This document shows positions 49,088 to 57,848 of a stretch of DNA of 64,000 nt, in pieces; the first letter of the stretch is position 1; each line of letters starts with the position of its first letter. The position numbers and the translations under genes were made by a program. Under the pieces are notes generated by a model. That model was not told the origin of the DNA and made no database searches. It saw nothing but the letters and a program-made list of their open reading frames with translations. This DNA comes from a virus, in IMG/VR virus record IMGVR_UViG_3300042691_044383, positions 1 to 64,000 of that record, one strand, 5' to 3'.

Positions 49088-49388
49088 TGTTTTTTTCTTT
49101 CTTTCTAATCCGCCAACCCCACGTGCGGACAACGACTATCTCGTAATCCTCGTGAATCGCTGGAAAAGGTATTTCCTTGCCCACATACCATTCCCCGTCT
49201 ATGACGCAACCGCCGTTGTAACGTGTGCGTCCAAATTGCGAGCAAACGGAAGCAGAGGAACCCAAATAACCTGGAAACGGGTATTTAGTCCCGAGACCAT
49301 CGCGGGCGTAGTGTTTAGCCCGTTTTTCGCACTCTGCTTTGCCCCATGTTTCTTGCGGATGAACGTAGTAGTTGTTTTCAGCAGCCAT
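49080..49388 (-). CDS. hypothetical protein
   Basis: A 102-residue protein with an aromatic and charged sequence (MAAENNYYVHPQETWGKAEC) and a basic end (TWGWRIRKKEKNNA). No recognised family. Member of the same packed gene string as its neighbours. Confidence 0.55.
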   Translation of the reverse strand: MAAENNYYVHPQETWGKAECEKRAKHYARDGLGTKYPFPGYLGSSASVCSQFGRTRYNGGCVIDGEWYVGKEIPFPAIHEDYEIVVVRTWGWRIRKKEKNNA

Positions 49389-49397
49389 TTCGCCACG

Positions 49398-49739
49398 CTA
49401 CTTTCTCGGGCTATCGTACAGGTCGGTTCGGTCCGCGTCGGCAACGTAAAAGTCGGTTTTACCGCCGCCGTAAGCCAACGCAAACCTGAGATTCTTCTTG
49501 GCCTTGTGCTCGCGACAGCAATCACTGCTGCAGTATGCGTTGTTGTGCCGCTTTTCTTTGCCGCAGTTTACGCACGGACGAGCAGGCGTTTCCGGTTCGC
49601 TAGGCGATCCAACGCTGTGCATAAGTCCGCCGCCGTAACCAAGCATCGCCGCGGCAGCCATTGCCGATTGCATTTGAAAATTTCTTGTTAGCGTGGCCTT
49701 ATGATGTGACTGCGCTTCCGTTTCTTTGTTTTCACTCAT
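49398..49739 (-). CDS. zinc-finger small protein
   Basis: A 113-residue protein with CVNCGKEKRHNNAYCSSDCC (CxxC-x-CxxxC) in the middle, consistent with a zinc knuckle. It is preceded by an Ala/Gly-rich and Met-rich stretch (SAMAAAAMLGYGGGLMHS). The start shares an 8-nt overlap (ATGAGTGA) with the membrane protein gene. Function unknown. Confidence 0.6.
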   Translation of the reverse strand: MSENKETEAQSHHKATLTRNFQMQSAMAAAAMLGYGGGLMHSVGSPSEPETPARPCVNCGKEKRHNNAYCSSDCCREHKAKKNLRFALAYGGGKTDFYVADADRTDLYDSPRK

Positions 49740-50079
49740 CCTTTTCACTTTCTTCTTCGAGGTTCAAGTCGTCGAGACTAAATTTGGGAGTACGACAGAC
49801 GGTGTAGAAATAATCGTTGCCCAGGTTGGCCAGTCTGGCTGCAGCTAAAGCCATAATTACGGCTTTAGCGAACCAAACGACCAACCCGGTGCCTTGACTT
49901 TGCAAGATAAGGACGCACAAAAGTGCGACCCAGGGAGATAAGCAAAAACAACAAACTAGGAGTTCCCCCAGTTTGCCTGTCCAAGTCTCCACGACGGCCC
50001 GCCTTCCGGCGAACAGCAAGGAGTGATGCCATATCTCTATTATTTGCCACGTAGCCAAGGCTGCAACAATCAATTCCAT
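49732..50079 (-). CDS. DUF1360-like membrane protein
   Basis: A 115-residue protein with ALATWQIIEIWHHSLLF at the start, LLVCCFCLSPWVALLCVLIL in the middle and an acidic tail. The LATWRI..., C-x-C-LSPWVA pattern is that of the small DUF1360 membrane family. Two to three membrane segments are likely. Function of the family is unknown to me. Confidence 0.7.
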   Translation of the reverse strand: MELIVAALATWQIIEIWHHSLLFAGRRAVVETWTGKLGELLVCCFCLSPWVALLCVLILQSQGTGLVVWFAKAVIMALAAARLANLGNDYFYTVCRTPKFSLDDLNLEEESEKDE

Positions 50080-50083
50080 GGGT

Positions 50084-50224
50084 TTACCCGTTTACTATTT
50101 TTAACGAACCGAAAAGCATCAAAAAGGCCATGATGCCTAGACCGATGTCACCCGTAGCACACAGGTAGCAACCGGTGCACAGTAAACCGAGAAACCAAAC
50201 CGCTATCGTTTTATCCATTACCAT
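50084..50224 (-). CDS. small membrane protein (46 aa)
   Basis: The frame starts MVMDKTIAVWFLGLLCTGCY and has two hydrophobic stretches. GGAGGAAG lies just before its ATG. It overlaps the end of the upstream 75-residue gene by 14 nt. Function unknown; a holin-like role is only a possibility. Confidence 0.55.
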   Translation of the reverse strand: MVMDKTIAVWFLGLLCTGCYLCATGDIGLGIMAFLMLFGSLKIVNG

Positions 50225-50438
50225 CTTCCTCCGAAGGGATCGGAGGAGACCAACTGTTTAGGCTAACTCGATCAGAGGGGGGCGCCCCTTCGCCTGCTAT
50301 CAATTCCTCCAAGGGTTTACCGCTCGGGACCTCGGTTTGATTGATCAGCAACTGTTTTGGAGCCAATCTAGACGACGGCCAATTTAGCGGTCGCAATTGT
50401 TTTCTCCGGCTGTAGGCGAAAGAACTTCTGGTAGGCAT
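50211..50438 (-). CDS. small hypothetical protein
   Basis: A 75-residue protein with a basic N-terminus (SSFAYSRRKQLRPLNWPSSR) and a Pro/Ser-rich end. A strong GGGGGAGG site precedes the ATG. No family recognised. It is the second gene of a minus-strand unit that begins inside the terminase start region. Confidence 0.55.
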   Translation of the reverse strand: MPTRSSFAYSRRKQLRPLNWPSSRLAPKQLLINQTEVPSGKPLEELIAGEGAPPSDRVSLNSWSPPIPSEEDGNG

Positions 50439-50458
50439 GTGGCCTCCCCCGCTGCTAG

Positions 50459-50623
50459 TTACTCTTTGTCCGTCGAACTGAAAACCATATCATTGATTCC
50501 CATCACGACAGCTAATAAGCCGCCGCCAATGAGAATCACCAACTTGGCGGTTAGGGCCGCTACTCCGATTATACTCTTGGCTGTGAGAGACAGTAAGTCA
50601 AACACAGTATCGCTTAACTTCAA
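50459..50623 (-). CDS. small membrane protein, TTG start (54 aa)
   Basis: The frame begins with TTG, 7 nt after GGAGGA, and encodes MKLSDTVFDLLSLTAKSIIG followed by a hydrophobic stretch (LVILIGGGLLAVVMGI) and a polar end. Its start lies 2 nt from the plus-strand terminase start. Its ribosome-binding site lies within terminase codons. The supporting evidence is the RBS and membrane character. Confidence 0.5.
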   Translation of the reverse strand: MKLSDTVFDLLSLTAKSIIGVAALTAKLVILIGGGLLAVVMGINDMVFSSTDKE

Positions 50624-50624
50624 G

Positions 50625-52592
50625 ATGACATCCTCCTACGATCAAATCAAAAACGCCAGAAAAACTTCCAGCCAGGTTTTGGCGGAAGAACAGGCACACG
50701 ACCCGTACATAATCAGCGAAAACAGGCTGACCGCTGTCGCCCAGGAAATGGGCTACAAATCGCCAGCGTTAAAAAACCAGCTGGATCGTAGACTTCACTT
50801 GGCAGCTTTTATGCTCAGGTCGTCAGGTTATCCGACGCTTCAGCCGTTGCTGCCGCTGCTGCTTTCCATCCGTGGCAAGCCTTATCATTTACACGATCAC
50901 TTTCCTTTCGCTCCTTTCTTTAGGACTAGAATGGCAAGGACAACGCTGCTGAAGACCGGGCGACAAGTGTCTAAAAGCACGTCGCTGGCAGCACAAGGCG
51001 TCCTCTTCTCAAACTGTATTCCGTATTTTAGCACGCTTTTCCTTACGCCGTTGTTCGAAATGATTCGGCGTTTTTCGCAGAACTACGTCGCCCCTTTCAT
51101 TGAAACCAGCCCCGTCGGCAAGTTGTTCACCGATGAGAAAACGGTGAACAACGTGCTGCAACGATCGTTTAAAAACCGGTCGCAAATGCTTTTCTCTTTC
51201 GCGTACCTCGACGCGGAAAGAACACGTGGTATCTCCGCCGACAAGAATTGTATCGATGAAATCCAGGACATGGATATTTCGTTTTTACCGATCATCCACG
51301 AAACCATTTCGGCTTCGCGTAGCTGGGGTATCAAGCAGTACGCGGGAACTCCAAAGACGCTTGACAACACGATCGAAAGACTTTGGATCGATAGCTCCAT
51401 GGCCGAGTGGATTATAAAGTGTCCGCACGGAGGTTGCGGCCACTGGAACATACCTTCGCTCGAGTATGACTTACTCAAAATGATAGGGCCCGTCCGGGAT
51501 GATATCAGCGAAACGGCTCCGGGAGTCAGCTGTGCTAAGTGCACAAAACCTATAAATCCTAGGCCTGCCTATCAAGGTGGAACGGGTCGATGGTTGCATC
51601 GCTACGGTGACAAACGCTGGAGTTTTGCAGGCTACCACGTGCCGCAGATCATCATGCCTATGCACTACGCGAACCGCGAAAAGTGGCAAACGCTGGTCGA
51701 CAAGCGGGACGGTAAAGGAAACACGCCGATTCACGTTTTTTACAACGAGGTGTGCGGCGAGTCGTGGGACAGTGGCAGTAAACTTGTCACCATCACAGAC
51801 CTCAAGCGTGCCGCCTGCTTACCTTGGAGAAACTCACTTGAAACGGCGAAGACGAACATCGACAGCTACCTGTATCGTTTTGTTTCGGTCGACTGGGGCG
51901 GAGGCGGCGTAAGCAACGGTAAGAGCGACCTTGCTCTGCAGTCTTACACCTCGATAGCCGTGTGCGGACTTTGCCCGGACGGGCGGGTTGACATTATCTA
52001 CGGTTACCGCAGCTTGCATCCGCACGAACACGAGAGGGAGGCTCGCTTGATCCTGAACATCATGTCGGCCTTCCGCTGCTCGCACGTCGTGCACGATTAC
52101 ACTGGGGCAGGTACCGTCCGCGAGACACTGCTTGTCCAAGAAGGGTTACCCCGTGATCGTATTTTGCCCGTGGCATACACTGGCCCGGCTAAGGGTGGTT
52201 TGATCATTTTCAAGCCTGCAACCGGAAAGCATCCGCGTGCGCATTATGCGATGGACCGTAACAGAGCGTTAAACTACTGCTGCCAGTTCGTGAAAAGCGG
52301 GGTGTTGCGGTTCTTTGAATACGATTACCGTGGTTCGGACGACGTCGGATTGCTTCACGACTTTTTGAACCTCATAGAAGACAAAAGCGAGTCGGCTTCC
52401 GGTCGTGACACTTATAAGATTCTGCGAGACCCTGCCGGTCCCGACGATTTCGCGCAAGCCGTCACGATGGGTTCCATGATGCTGTTCCAAATGGCCGGAA
52501 GATTTCCGGACCTTTCTGCCTACAAGGACATAACACTAAGCGAGGACGTGGTAGCTTCGACACAGGGTGTTCGCGACATGGACTGGTACTAG
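50625..52592 (+). CDS. terL: terminase large subunit
   Basis: A 655-residue packaging motor. The ATPase has Walker A TGRQVSKSTS (111-120), where Ser before Lys is normal for T4-type terminases, and Walker B CIDEIQDMD. The nuclease domain has FVSVDWGGGG, VVHDYTGAG and a late Asp in DDFAQAVTMG, the usual acidic triad. Between them lies CPHGGCGHW and CAKC, an extra four-cysteine zinc-like insert near residues 260-310. The start is ambiguous because no strong RBS precedes it; 50,625 is used, 2 bp from an opposing start. Confidence 0.9.
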   Translation: MTSSYDQIKNARKTSSQVLAEEQAHDPYIISENRLTAVAQEMGYKSPALKNQLDRRLHLAAFMLRSSGYPTLQPLLPLLLSIRGKPYHLHDHFPFAPFFRTRMARTTLLKTGRQVSKSTSLAAQGVLFSNCIPYFSTLFLTPLFEMIRRFSQNYVAPFIETSPVGKLFTDEKTVNNVLQRSFKNRSQMLFSFAYLDAERTRGISADKNCIDEIQDMDISFLPIIHETISASRSWGIKQYAGTPKTLDNTIERLWIDSSMAEWIIKCPHGGCGHWNIPSLEYDLLKMIGPVRDDISETAPGVSCAKCTKPINPRPAYQGGTGRWLHRYGDKRWSFAGYHVPQIIMPMHYANREKWQTLVDKRDGKGNTPIHVFYNEVCGESWDSGSKLVTITDLKRAACLPWRNSLETAKTNIDSYLYRFVSVDWGGGGVSNGKSDLALQSYTSIAVCGLCPDGRVDIIYGYRSLHPHEHEREARLILNIMSAFRCSHVVHDYTGAGTVRETLLVQEGLPRDRILPVAYTGPAKGGLIIFKPATGKHPRAHYAMDRNRALNYCCQFVKSGVLRFFEYDYRGSDDVGLLHDFLNLIEDKSESASGRDTYKILRDPAGPDDFAQAVTMGSMMLFQMAGRFPDLSAYKDITLSEDVVASTQGVRDMDWY

Positions 52593-52630
52593 CGATATCC
52601 TCGCTTGCGGCTTATCGAATTTTCACGCGA

Positions 52631-54865
52631 CTAGGAGTTCACTTTTAGCCTACGATAGGCTCTGTCTAGCATCTCAGCAGGTACAAAGTCAAACAATTCG
52701 CCGAAAAGCTTGCGAGTAAGTTCCAACCACCCTTTGTACAGTCGAACCCCCTTAGGCGGTTCTTGCCGGGTAAAGTGCTTCAAGTAATTCATCGCTATCT
52801 TGTCCGCACTGTGCGACAACAGGCGAGCCTCAAGGTTCTCGTCTTCTGCAGCCACCTCGACAACTTCCGACGCCCCGGGCTTGTCGTTAAAAGCCACAAA
52901 ATAGTTGTCGGCACACTTTTTAACAGCTACGCTCAACTTCTCCACTTTACGCGGCCAATGGTGTTTCCACAGACCCGCGGGCCCTTCTCGCAGGTCAAAG
53001 CGGACGAATAGCTGGTGCAGAAACGAGTCGTATTCCGTTCGCGTAATTGCTACGCCGTGCGGAGTTTTCTTGCCAACGCTGGCCGTTATCTGTGCACAAA
53101 CAGCCATGGCTGTCGCCCAGACTATTTCCATCTCAGGGCCCGACTTCTGCAGTGATTCCTGCACGTCCTCTGTCAGCTTGCAGTAACTCTGTCGCGGACC
53201 GGGTACTGCATCGGAGAAGGTGTAAGGTGCCGTTGTCTTGAAGACGCCCTTAACGACCTTTGTTCCGTACAACTGAAAGCCCTCCGGATCCCACCCGATG
53301 CGTTCCAGTCCTTTCACGATTTGCGGTTCTTCGATGCGGCAAGCCACCGCCAACGGTTCGAAGCTTTCGCAAGCTTTAGTTGTCCATAACGGGGCTTCGT
53401 GCGGTAAAAAAACGGGTATCTCGTTGGAAAGCGCCAGCTCAACAAAATAGCGAAGCGAGCCCTTCCTTTCCTCGACGCGAAAAGGTATTTCACTCCCGTT
53501 TATTCTAAAAACGCCAACGTGTTCTTTTTCGCCGTCAGGTCGCACCACCACGTGACTTACGCGAAGCGTCCCTGGAAACTTGACGACATTCTGCAGGTTG
53601 AACCACTTACCGTCTCGCTCGATGACGACAGTGTGTCCGTGCGTAAACCGGTTACCGGCACCGTGTCGCGTTGGAACATTCACACGACGAGAGAAAGAGG
53701 ATTTGAAGTTTGGATCCAGGTGCGACCGGACTAACTTCGAAACGCTTTCGCCGTAGTTGTCACAGTCGGCCATCAGCTGGGCTTTTTTGTCGTGCGATGC
53801 GGTTTTCAGCCAATCCGACAAGGCTTTTTCATAGGGCTTGGCGTTGCTGGCGATTCGTCGAACTATCTCCGCTGGCGGGTCGTGCCGAAGCCAACTGTTC
53901 CAATTCTCGCGTGACGCTTGCCCGTTCTGCCTCCGAAGCTGTTCCGGTCCCACAAAAGACAATTTGGCGCCGAGCATCATCGCCTGGTGCAGAATTATGG
54001 GAGTAGGGTACTTTTCCCAAAAGATAGGTAACTTACCTTCAGCGATGCACCATTGTGACTTACAAAAAGACCTTGCCGGTTTTGTCCAGCCAAAAAGCGG
54101 TAAAGGCACGTCGCTTGTCGTAAAATTCATGTTTTGCAGCTGCAAATAATTCGTCATCATCGACGTGACGATTACGAAAGGAGCCTGGAAACGGTGCAGA
54201 AGCTGAAGCCCCGAGAAGGCAATGTCGCTGATGCACAGTTTGACGCCCGGTGCGATCTCGCCGTCTTGCGTGGTGAGCGTCACGTAGCCGATGTCTTTCG
54301 GGTTCCTGTAGCAAGGGACGACAAGTATTGCGCGTTTGTGTGTTCTAAATTGCGGCTCGAGGAAAAGTTTCCGGATCTCGCTACCGGTTATCGTTCCGAA
54401 AAGCGAACCGGGACCGGCTAAAAAGCGTTCACGGCTCATGCGATCTGGTCGCAAACCGTAATAATGCAGGAGCTCCATCCCTGGTGCAGTCGGCTTCATC
54501 ATCTCGTTTTGCGCGGTGTGCCAGATGTGGTTAACGCGTTCTTGCCGGTTCTGCACCCGATCAAAATCCACTACAAACTTTTCGGGTACCCGGTACTCAA
54601 GCTTGGTGTACAAATACTTGATCGTCTCAACTTGAGACATTTTAAGCCGAGAAGCCGCAAGACTCAGCACGGTCCCGGCTTTTTTGCAGTCAGAACAGTA
54701 GTGCGATTCTTCCAGATATCTGCTATCTTGGTATATGTTCCAAGCGTTTTCACCGCAATACGGGCACTTTCCCGCAGCCGTGTATATGTCAAAAGGCTCT
54801 AGCCCTATGTAGGGGGCTATCACGGAATACGTTAAACTGGAGTGAATGTCGAGGAGACTAGACAC
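52631..54865 (-). CDS. primase-like protein with zinc-finger N-terminus
   Basis: A 744-residue protein starting at GTG with AGGG before it. Residues 34-60 form a CPYCG/HYCSDC zinc module as in DnaG-type primases, followed by GTVLSLAASR. A region near 185-245 (RAILVVPCYRNPKDIGYVTL, FVIVTSMMTNYLQL) has the alternating strand-helix layout of a primase TOPRIM but no clear acidic triad. The remainder is unrecognised. It may be a second, divergent or inactive primase, or a different DNA-binding protein. It sits between the terminase and the plus-strand 387-residue gene. Confidence 0.6.
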   Translation of the reverse strand: MSSLLDIHSSLTYSVIAPYIGLEPFDIYTAAGKCPYCGENAWNIYQDSRYLEESHYCSDCKKAGTVLSLAASRLKMSQVETIKYLYTKLEYRVPEKFVVDFDRVQNRQERVNHIWHTAQNEMMKPTAPGMELLHYYGLRPDRMSRERFLAGPGSLFGTITGSEIRKLFLEPQFRTHKRAILVVPCYRNPKDIGYVTLTTQDGEIAPGVKLCISDIAFSGLQLLHRFQAPFVIVTSMMTNYLQLQNMNFTTSDVPLPLFGWTKPARSFCKSQWCIAEGKLPIFWEKYPTPIILHQAMMLGAKLSFVGPEQLRRQNGQASRENWNSWLRHDPPAEIVRRIASNAKPYEKALSDWLKTASHDKKAQLMADCDNYGESVSKLVRSHLDPNFKSSFSRRVNVPTRHGAGNRFTHGHTVVIERDGKWFNLQNVVKFPGTLRVSHVVVRPDGEKEHVGVFRINGSEIPFRVEERKGSLRYFVELALSNEIPVFLPHEAPLWTTKACESFEPLAVACRIEEPQIVKGLERIGWDPEGFQLYGTKVVKGVFKTTAPYTFSDAVPGPRQSYCKLTEDVQESLQKSGPEMEIVWATAMAVCAQITASVGKKTPHGVAITRTEYDSFLHQLFVRFDLREGPAGLWKHHWPRKVEKLSVAVKKCADNYFVAFNDKPGASEVVEVAAEDENLEARLLSHSADKIAMNYLKHFTRQEPPKGVRLYKGWLELTRKLFGELFDFVPAEMLDRAYRRLKVNS

Positions 54866-54866
54866 G

Positions 54867-56030
54867 ATGACTTACCCTGTACTTGACCCGACCAACGATA
54901 AAAACAAATCTGGCTTGATCAAGGTCGCAGAGACTTTCGAACTTCCGGACTTCGTCAAGGCAGCAGAAATGGACACGGTGGCGAACACTGCATACATAGC
55001 GAAAACTGCGTATGCGGATTACCCACATAGTTTAAGGTACCCTTGTCATACGGCGGCTGCAACTTGGCTTTCCTCGGCTTATTTTCAGTTTAAGCGTGCT
55101 TCGTTCAGTTCCAAGGAGCAGAAAAGGATCGAAGAAAACCTGAAAAAGGCGGCTGCTTACCACGGAGTTAAAGCCGATTGCGACAAAGTTCTCAGCAAAG
55201 AAGTTGCGTTGCCGTCGCTGGACGACAGCGACTACGCATACGTTTACAAAACAAAGCAGGGGAAGGACTTCATTGTTGAAAGACATTACCCGCTGACCGA
55301 TGCGGACGAGATCAAAGCCGCAGCAGCCTGGCTCGATGAAAATAAGGACAATTTTATTTTTGAAGATCGTTGCATCGTGGCGGGAAAGATTCTGACTAAA
55401 GCTGCGGCTTGCGGAGTCGCTCTTGGGAATGCCATAGCGGACCGACTTGAAAAGCAAGCCGGTTACGGTCTTCCGGATCTGCCGAAAGTGCAGAGCGCCT
55501 TGTACGCACGCGCGATGCTCGCCAAGAACGGAACGCACCGTGACCGCATTGAGAAGTTAGCCGAGGTAATCAACGAGCGGCCCGAGTTGTTTCTCGACCG
55601 AGACACAGCGTTAAAGCTCGCGGCAACTATCGACGAGATGGATTACGCCATCGGGTTAAAAGGAAAGTACACGGAATCAATACCTCGGCCAGAGGATATC
55701 GTTTTCGCGGTTTCATTCTCCAAAGCGGCTGCAGCTTGCGACGAAATGTGCGAACTGCAGACAGGAAACGTTTACGGGAAGGATCAACTTGCAAAACTGG
55801 CAAGGCAAGACCTCGTGGAATTCATGGGCGATGAATTCGCAAAAGAGTCATGTGTCGGCTTGGAAGTTGATCCAGAAAAACTGGCGGCTATCGCTCACAC
55901 GTTACCCAAACCAGACGCAGAACTGCTTGAAAAGCTTTTGAAATCCGCCGGGCAGTTTCCCGCCCGGTCGAAAGTCGCAAGCAGCCCTTTGGCGGATGTG
56001 GATTTAGAGAAAGCAGCCGCCGCTTACTAG
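54867..56030 (+). CDS. hypothetical protein, possible virion component
   Basis: A 387-residue, Ala/Lys-rich, mainly helical protein starting MTYPVLDPTNDKNKSG. The GAGGAG site ten nucleotides before its ATG lies in the coding part of the opposing gene. Repeated AA-rich helices (KAAAAWLDENKDNF, ITKAAACGVALGNAI type) are seen, with no catalytic motif. Its stop shares CTAG with the stop of the convergent gene. A structural or scaffold role is possible since it is on the same strand as terL, but unproven. Confidence 0.65.
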   Translation: MTYPVLDPTNDKNKSGLIKVAETFELPDFVKAAEMDTVANTAYIAKTAYADYPHSLRYPCHTAAATWLSSAYFQFKRASFSSKEQKRIEENLKKAAAYHGVKADCDKVLSKEVALPSLDDSDYAYVYKTKQGKDFIVERHYPLTDADEIKAAAAWLDENKDNFIFEDRCIVAGKILTKAAACGVALGNAIADRLEKQAGYGLPDLPKVQSALYARAMLAKNGTHRDRIEKLAEVINERPELFLDRDTALKLAATIDEMDYAIGLKGKYTESIPRPEDIVFAVSFSKAAAACDEMCELQTGNVYGKDQLAKLARQDLVEFMGDEFAKESCVGLEVDPEKLAAIAHTLPKPDAELLEKLLKSAGQFPARSKVASSPLADVDLEKAAAAY

Positions 56031-56554
56031 CGTCGAATGAGCGACTTGGGTCGAGCACGGACACCTGCGGGCTTGAAGCCGTGCTCGATCGCTACCGCCC
56101 GTAGAAGTTTACGGTCTTCGCAGTTGCTACCCGTGTCGCCGAATTTTCGGCAATCTTCGCACTGTCCGCAACGATGACTCGAGAGGGCTACTTTCAAATC
56201 GTCGGAGTTGCGGATGCCCCAGAGTAGTCGAATAGCGTAGGGTATTTGCGAATCTTGCGGCTCGGCCTCGTTTAAAGGCGTACGACGAGGTAGGTCAACA
56301 AGTTCTGCCATGTACTTCCAGCGTGCGAGCTCAGCCTCGGCCATTGTGCCGAGTCTACCGTTCTCGTCGTAGTACTTTGCGCGAACCTCTTCCGCCCACC
56401 AGTGGTTAGCCTGGCCGTAAACGGCAATCAGCTTACCGTCCAGCGAATAGACGCGGACGCCTGGATTTCGCGGACTTTGGTTTTCCGTATTTCCGACGGC
56501 TTTTCGGCTTGGGCGATTTGCGCGATAGTTGTTTGTCAGATATGCAGTTTTCAT
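56027..56554 (-). CDS. hypothetical protein with C-terminal cysteine cluster
   Basis: A 175-residue protein. The first 40 residues overlap the end of the gp88-like gene by 122 nt in another frame. The middle resembles GVRVYSLDGKLIAVYGQANH, with WWAEEVRAKYYDENGRLG. The C-terminus has CGQCEDCRKFGDTGSNCEDR, a four-cysteine site. Function unknown. The start is uncertain because no alternative start exists near the end of the overlap. Confidence 0.55.
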   Translation of the reverse strand: MKTAYLTNNYRANRPSRKAVGNTENQSPRNPGVRVYSLDGKLIAVYGQANHWWAEEVRAKYYDENGRLGTMAEAELARWKYMAELVDLPRRTPLNEAEPQDSQIPYAIRLLWGIRNSDDLKVALSSHRCGQCEDCRKFGDTGSNCEDRKLLRAVAIEHGFKPAGVRARPKSLIRR

Positions 56555-57335
56555 TCTCAGTTTCTTCCTGTTTAAATTTCTGTTTATATTTGCGGTCGCT
56601 TGAAAAGACGGAATCGGTTAAACCGCTTGAACCGATATCCGAGTTACTTTTGACAACTTTTGCGTTTATCCGGTGTAACAAGACCGGAGTGTAACACAAC
56701 TTACAAGCACTACATGTTGTCGACGTAGCACCGTTTTCCACGGGGCAGACTATCTTACCCTTAACCCGTTTGACGATACTCTTTCGCGAATTTCGGAAAA
56801 AGAGATCGACATCGTAGTTCGGTATGTCTTCGTCGTTGCCCTGCAGGTAGCATCGCATAACATGCGAAGTCAATGGCGGTTCTCCGGTGTTCTTGTCGCA
56901 AGAGTACCACAGGCGTACGTTTGGTAACGCAGCCAAAGTGGTGAACGCTTGCAACATCGGCTCGTTTAAACTGCCGTCCCGGTTTCGCCAGCTGCGAGTG
57001 TAGGCGTAAAATGTAACGTCAGGCCTACGCTGCGCAATTTCCGTCCACTTTCCAACATACTCCGGACTATAGAAATCTCCGGAGGCGTGTATGCGGGCGA
57101 TCCGAATTTTGAAGAGAAACAAACAACCTAGTATGAAACCGACAAAAAAGTCGGTTAGCGACAGCTCATAATTTTTGTAGAGGCTGTCTTGAACCGTTTT
57201 GTACCTGTAGTGGCTTCGCATAGCGTAGCAAACTTCCAGGCAGGCGGACGTAGCACCAATACAGATAGCCGCCAGGCCGGCGATTAAGCTCCATTGCCAA
57301 ATCAATTTACCAAGTTTCGTGTTTCCCTGTTTCAC
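56433..57335 (-). CDS. gp88-like phage protein
   Basis: A 300-residue protein with NTKLGKLIWQWSLIAG, CYAMRSHYRYKTVQDSLYKN, RIHASGDFYSPEYVGKWTEI, FYAYTRSWR and VRLWYSCDKNTGEPP. Together these match the phage protein family known as gene product 88 (gp88). The Cys residues after them (CSACKLC) may bind a cofactor or zinc. The family's biochemical role is unknown to me. The C-terminal 60 residues are basic and low in complexity. A 4-nt ATGA overlap couples it to the small gene upstream. Confidence 0.7.
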   Translation of the reverse strand: MKQGNTKLGKLIWQWSLIAGLAAICIGATSACLEVCYAMRSHYRYKTVQDSLYKNYELSLTDFFVGFILGCLFLFKIRIARIHASGDFYSPEYVGKWTEIAQRRPDVTFYAYTRSWRNRDGSLNEPMLQAFTTLAALPNVRLWYSCDKNTGEPPLTSHVMRCYLQGNDEDIPNYDVDLFFRNSRKSIVKRVKGKIVCPVENGATSTTCSACKLCYTPVLLHRINAKVVKSNSDIGSSGLTDSVFSSDRKYKQKFKQEETENENCISDKQLSRKSPKPKSRRKYGKPKSAKSRRPRLFAGR

Positions 57336-57556
57336 TCGTCATCTTCCTCGTCTTCCAAAAGGTCGTTCTTTTCAGCCAGCCAACCTGGAATGACGAAGTA
57401 ACCCTCGTCCCCTTCCGCCAGACAGTCCGTGTCTTTCAACTGACTCGACGGTATCCAGATCTCTTTGACCTTTGGCGACGTCAAGGCCACAAGTATGGCT
57501 TTGTGCGTCATTCGCTTTACCGTGCCTTCCAGTCGCACAGGTTCTTTACCTTGCAT
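57332..57556 (-). CDS. conserved small phage protein
   Basis: A 74-residue acidic protein with VRLEGTVKRMTHKAILVALT followed by a WIPSSQL segment. This is a pattern seen in short unnamed phage proteins with an OB- or SH3-like barrel look. The tail is acidic (DLLEDEEDDE). ATGA overlap with the gp88-like gene. Confidence 0.65.
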   Translation of the reverse strand: MQGKEPVRLEGTVKRMTHKAILVALTSPKVKEIWIPSSQLKDTDCLAEGDEGYFVIPGWLAEKNDLLEDEEDDE

Positions 57557-57848
57557 TGAATTCTCCTAAGGATAAATTGGCCACGACGGAATACGTGCAG
57601 GCGGATCCAGCGTGCGGTCGAACTAACCTACTCGCGGGTATCTCCTTGAAAGTGTTGGCCGGGCCGTACGGAAGGATTACCTGGTTTCCAAGCTTAGACG
57701 AGCACATGTCTTCGCATTGACTCAAAAACCACCCTGCCGGCTGAAACTTATTGACCTGGGATTCGAGAACTGTTGCCAGGCTTTCCGGAGTCGATTGCTG
57801 TGTCTCGCAGTACCGAGTGGCAAACGCCTCAAAACTAAGATTTTCCAT
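57546..57848 (-). CDS. hypothetical small protein
   Basis: A 100-residue protein starting MENLSFEAFATRYCETQQST. The ATG at 57,848 overlaps the end of the upstream gene by 14 nt. A Pro- and Gly-rich middle precedes a helical, basic end. No family recognised. Confidence 0.55.
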   Translation of the reverse strand: MENLSFEAFATRYCETQQSTPESLATVLESQVNKFQPAGWFLSQCEDMCSSKLGNQVILPYGPANTFKEIPASRLVRPHAGSACTYSVVANLSLGEFNAR

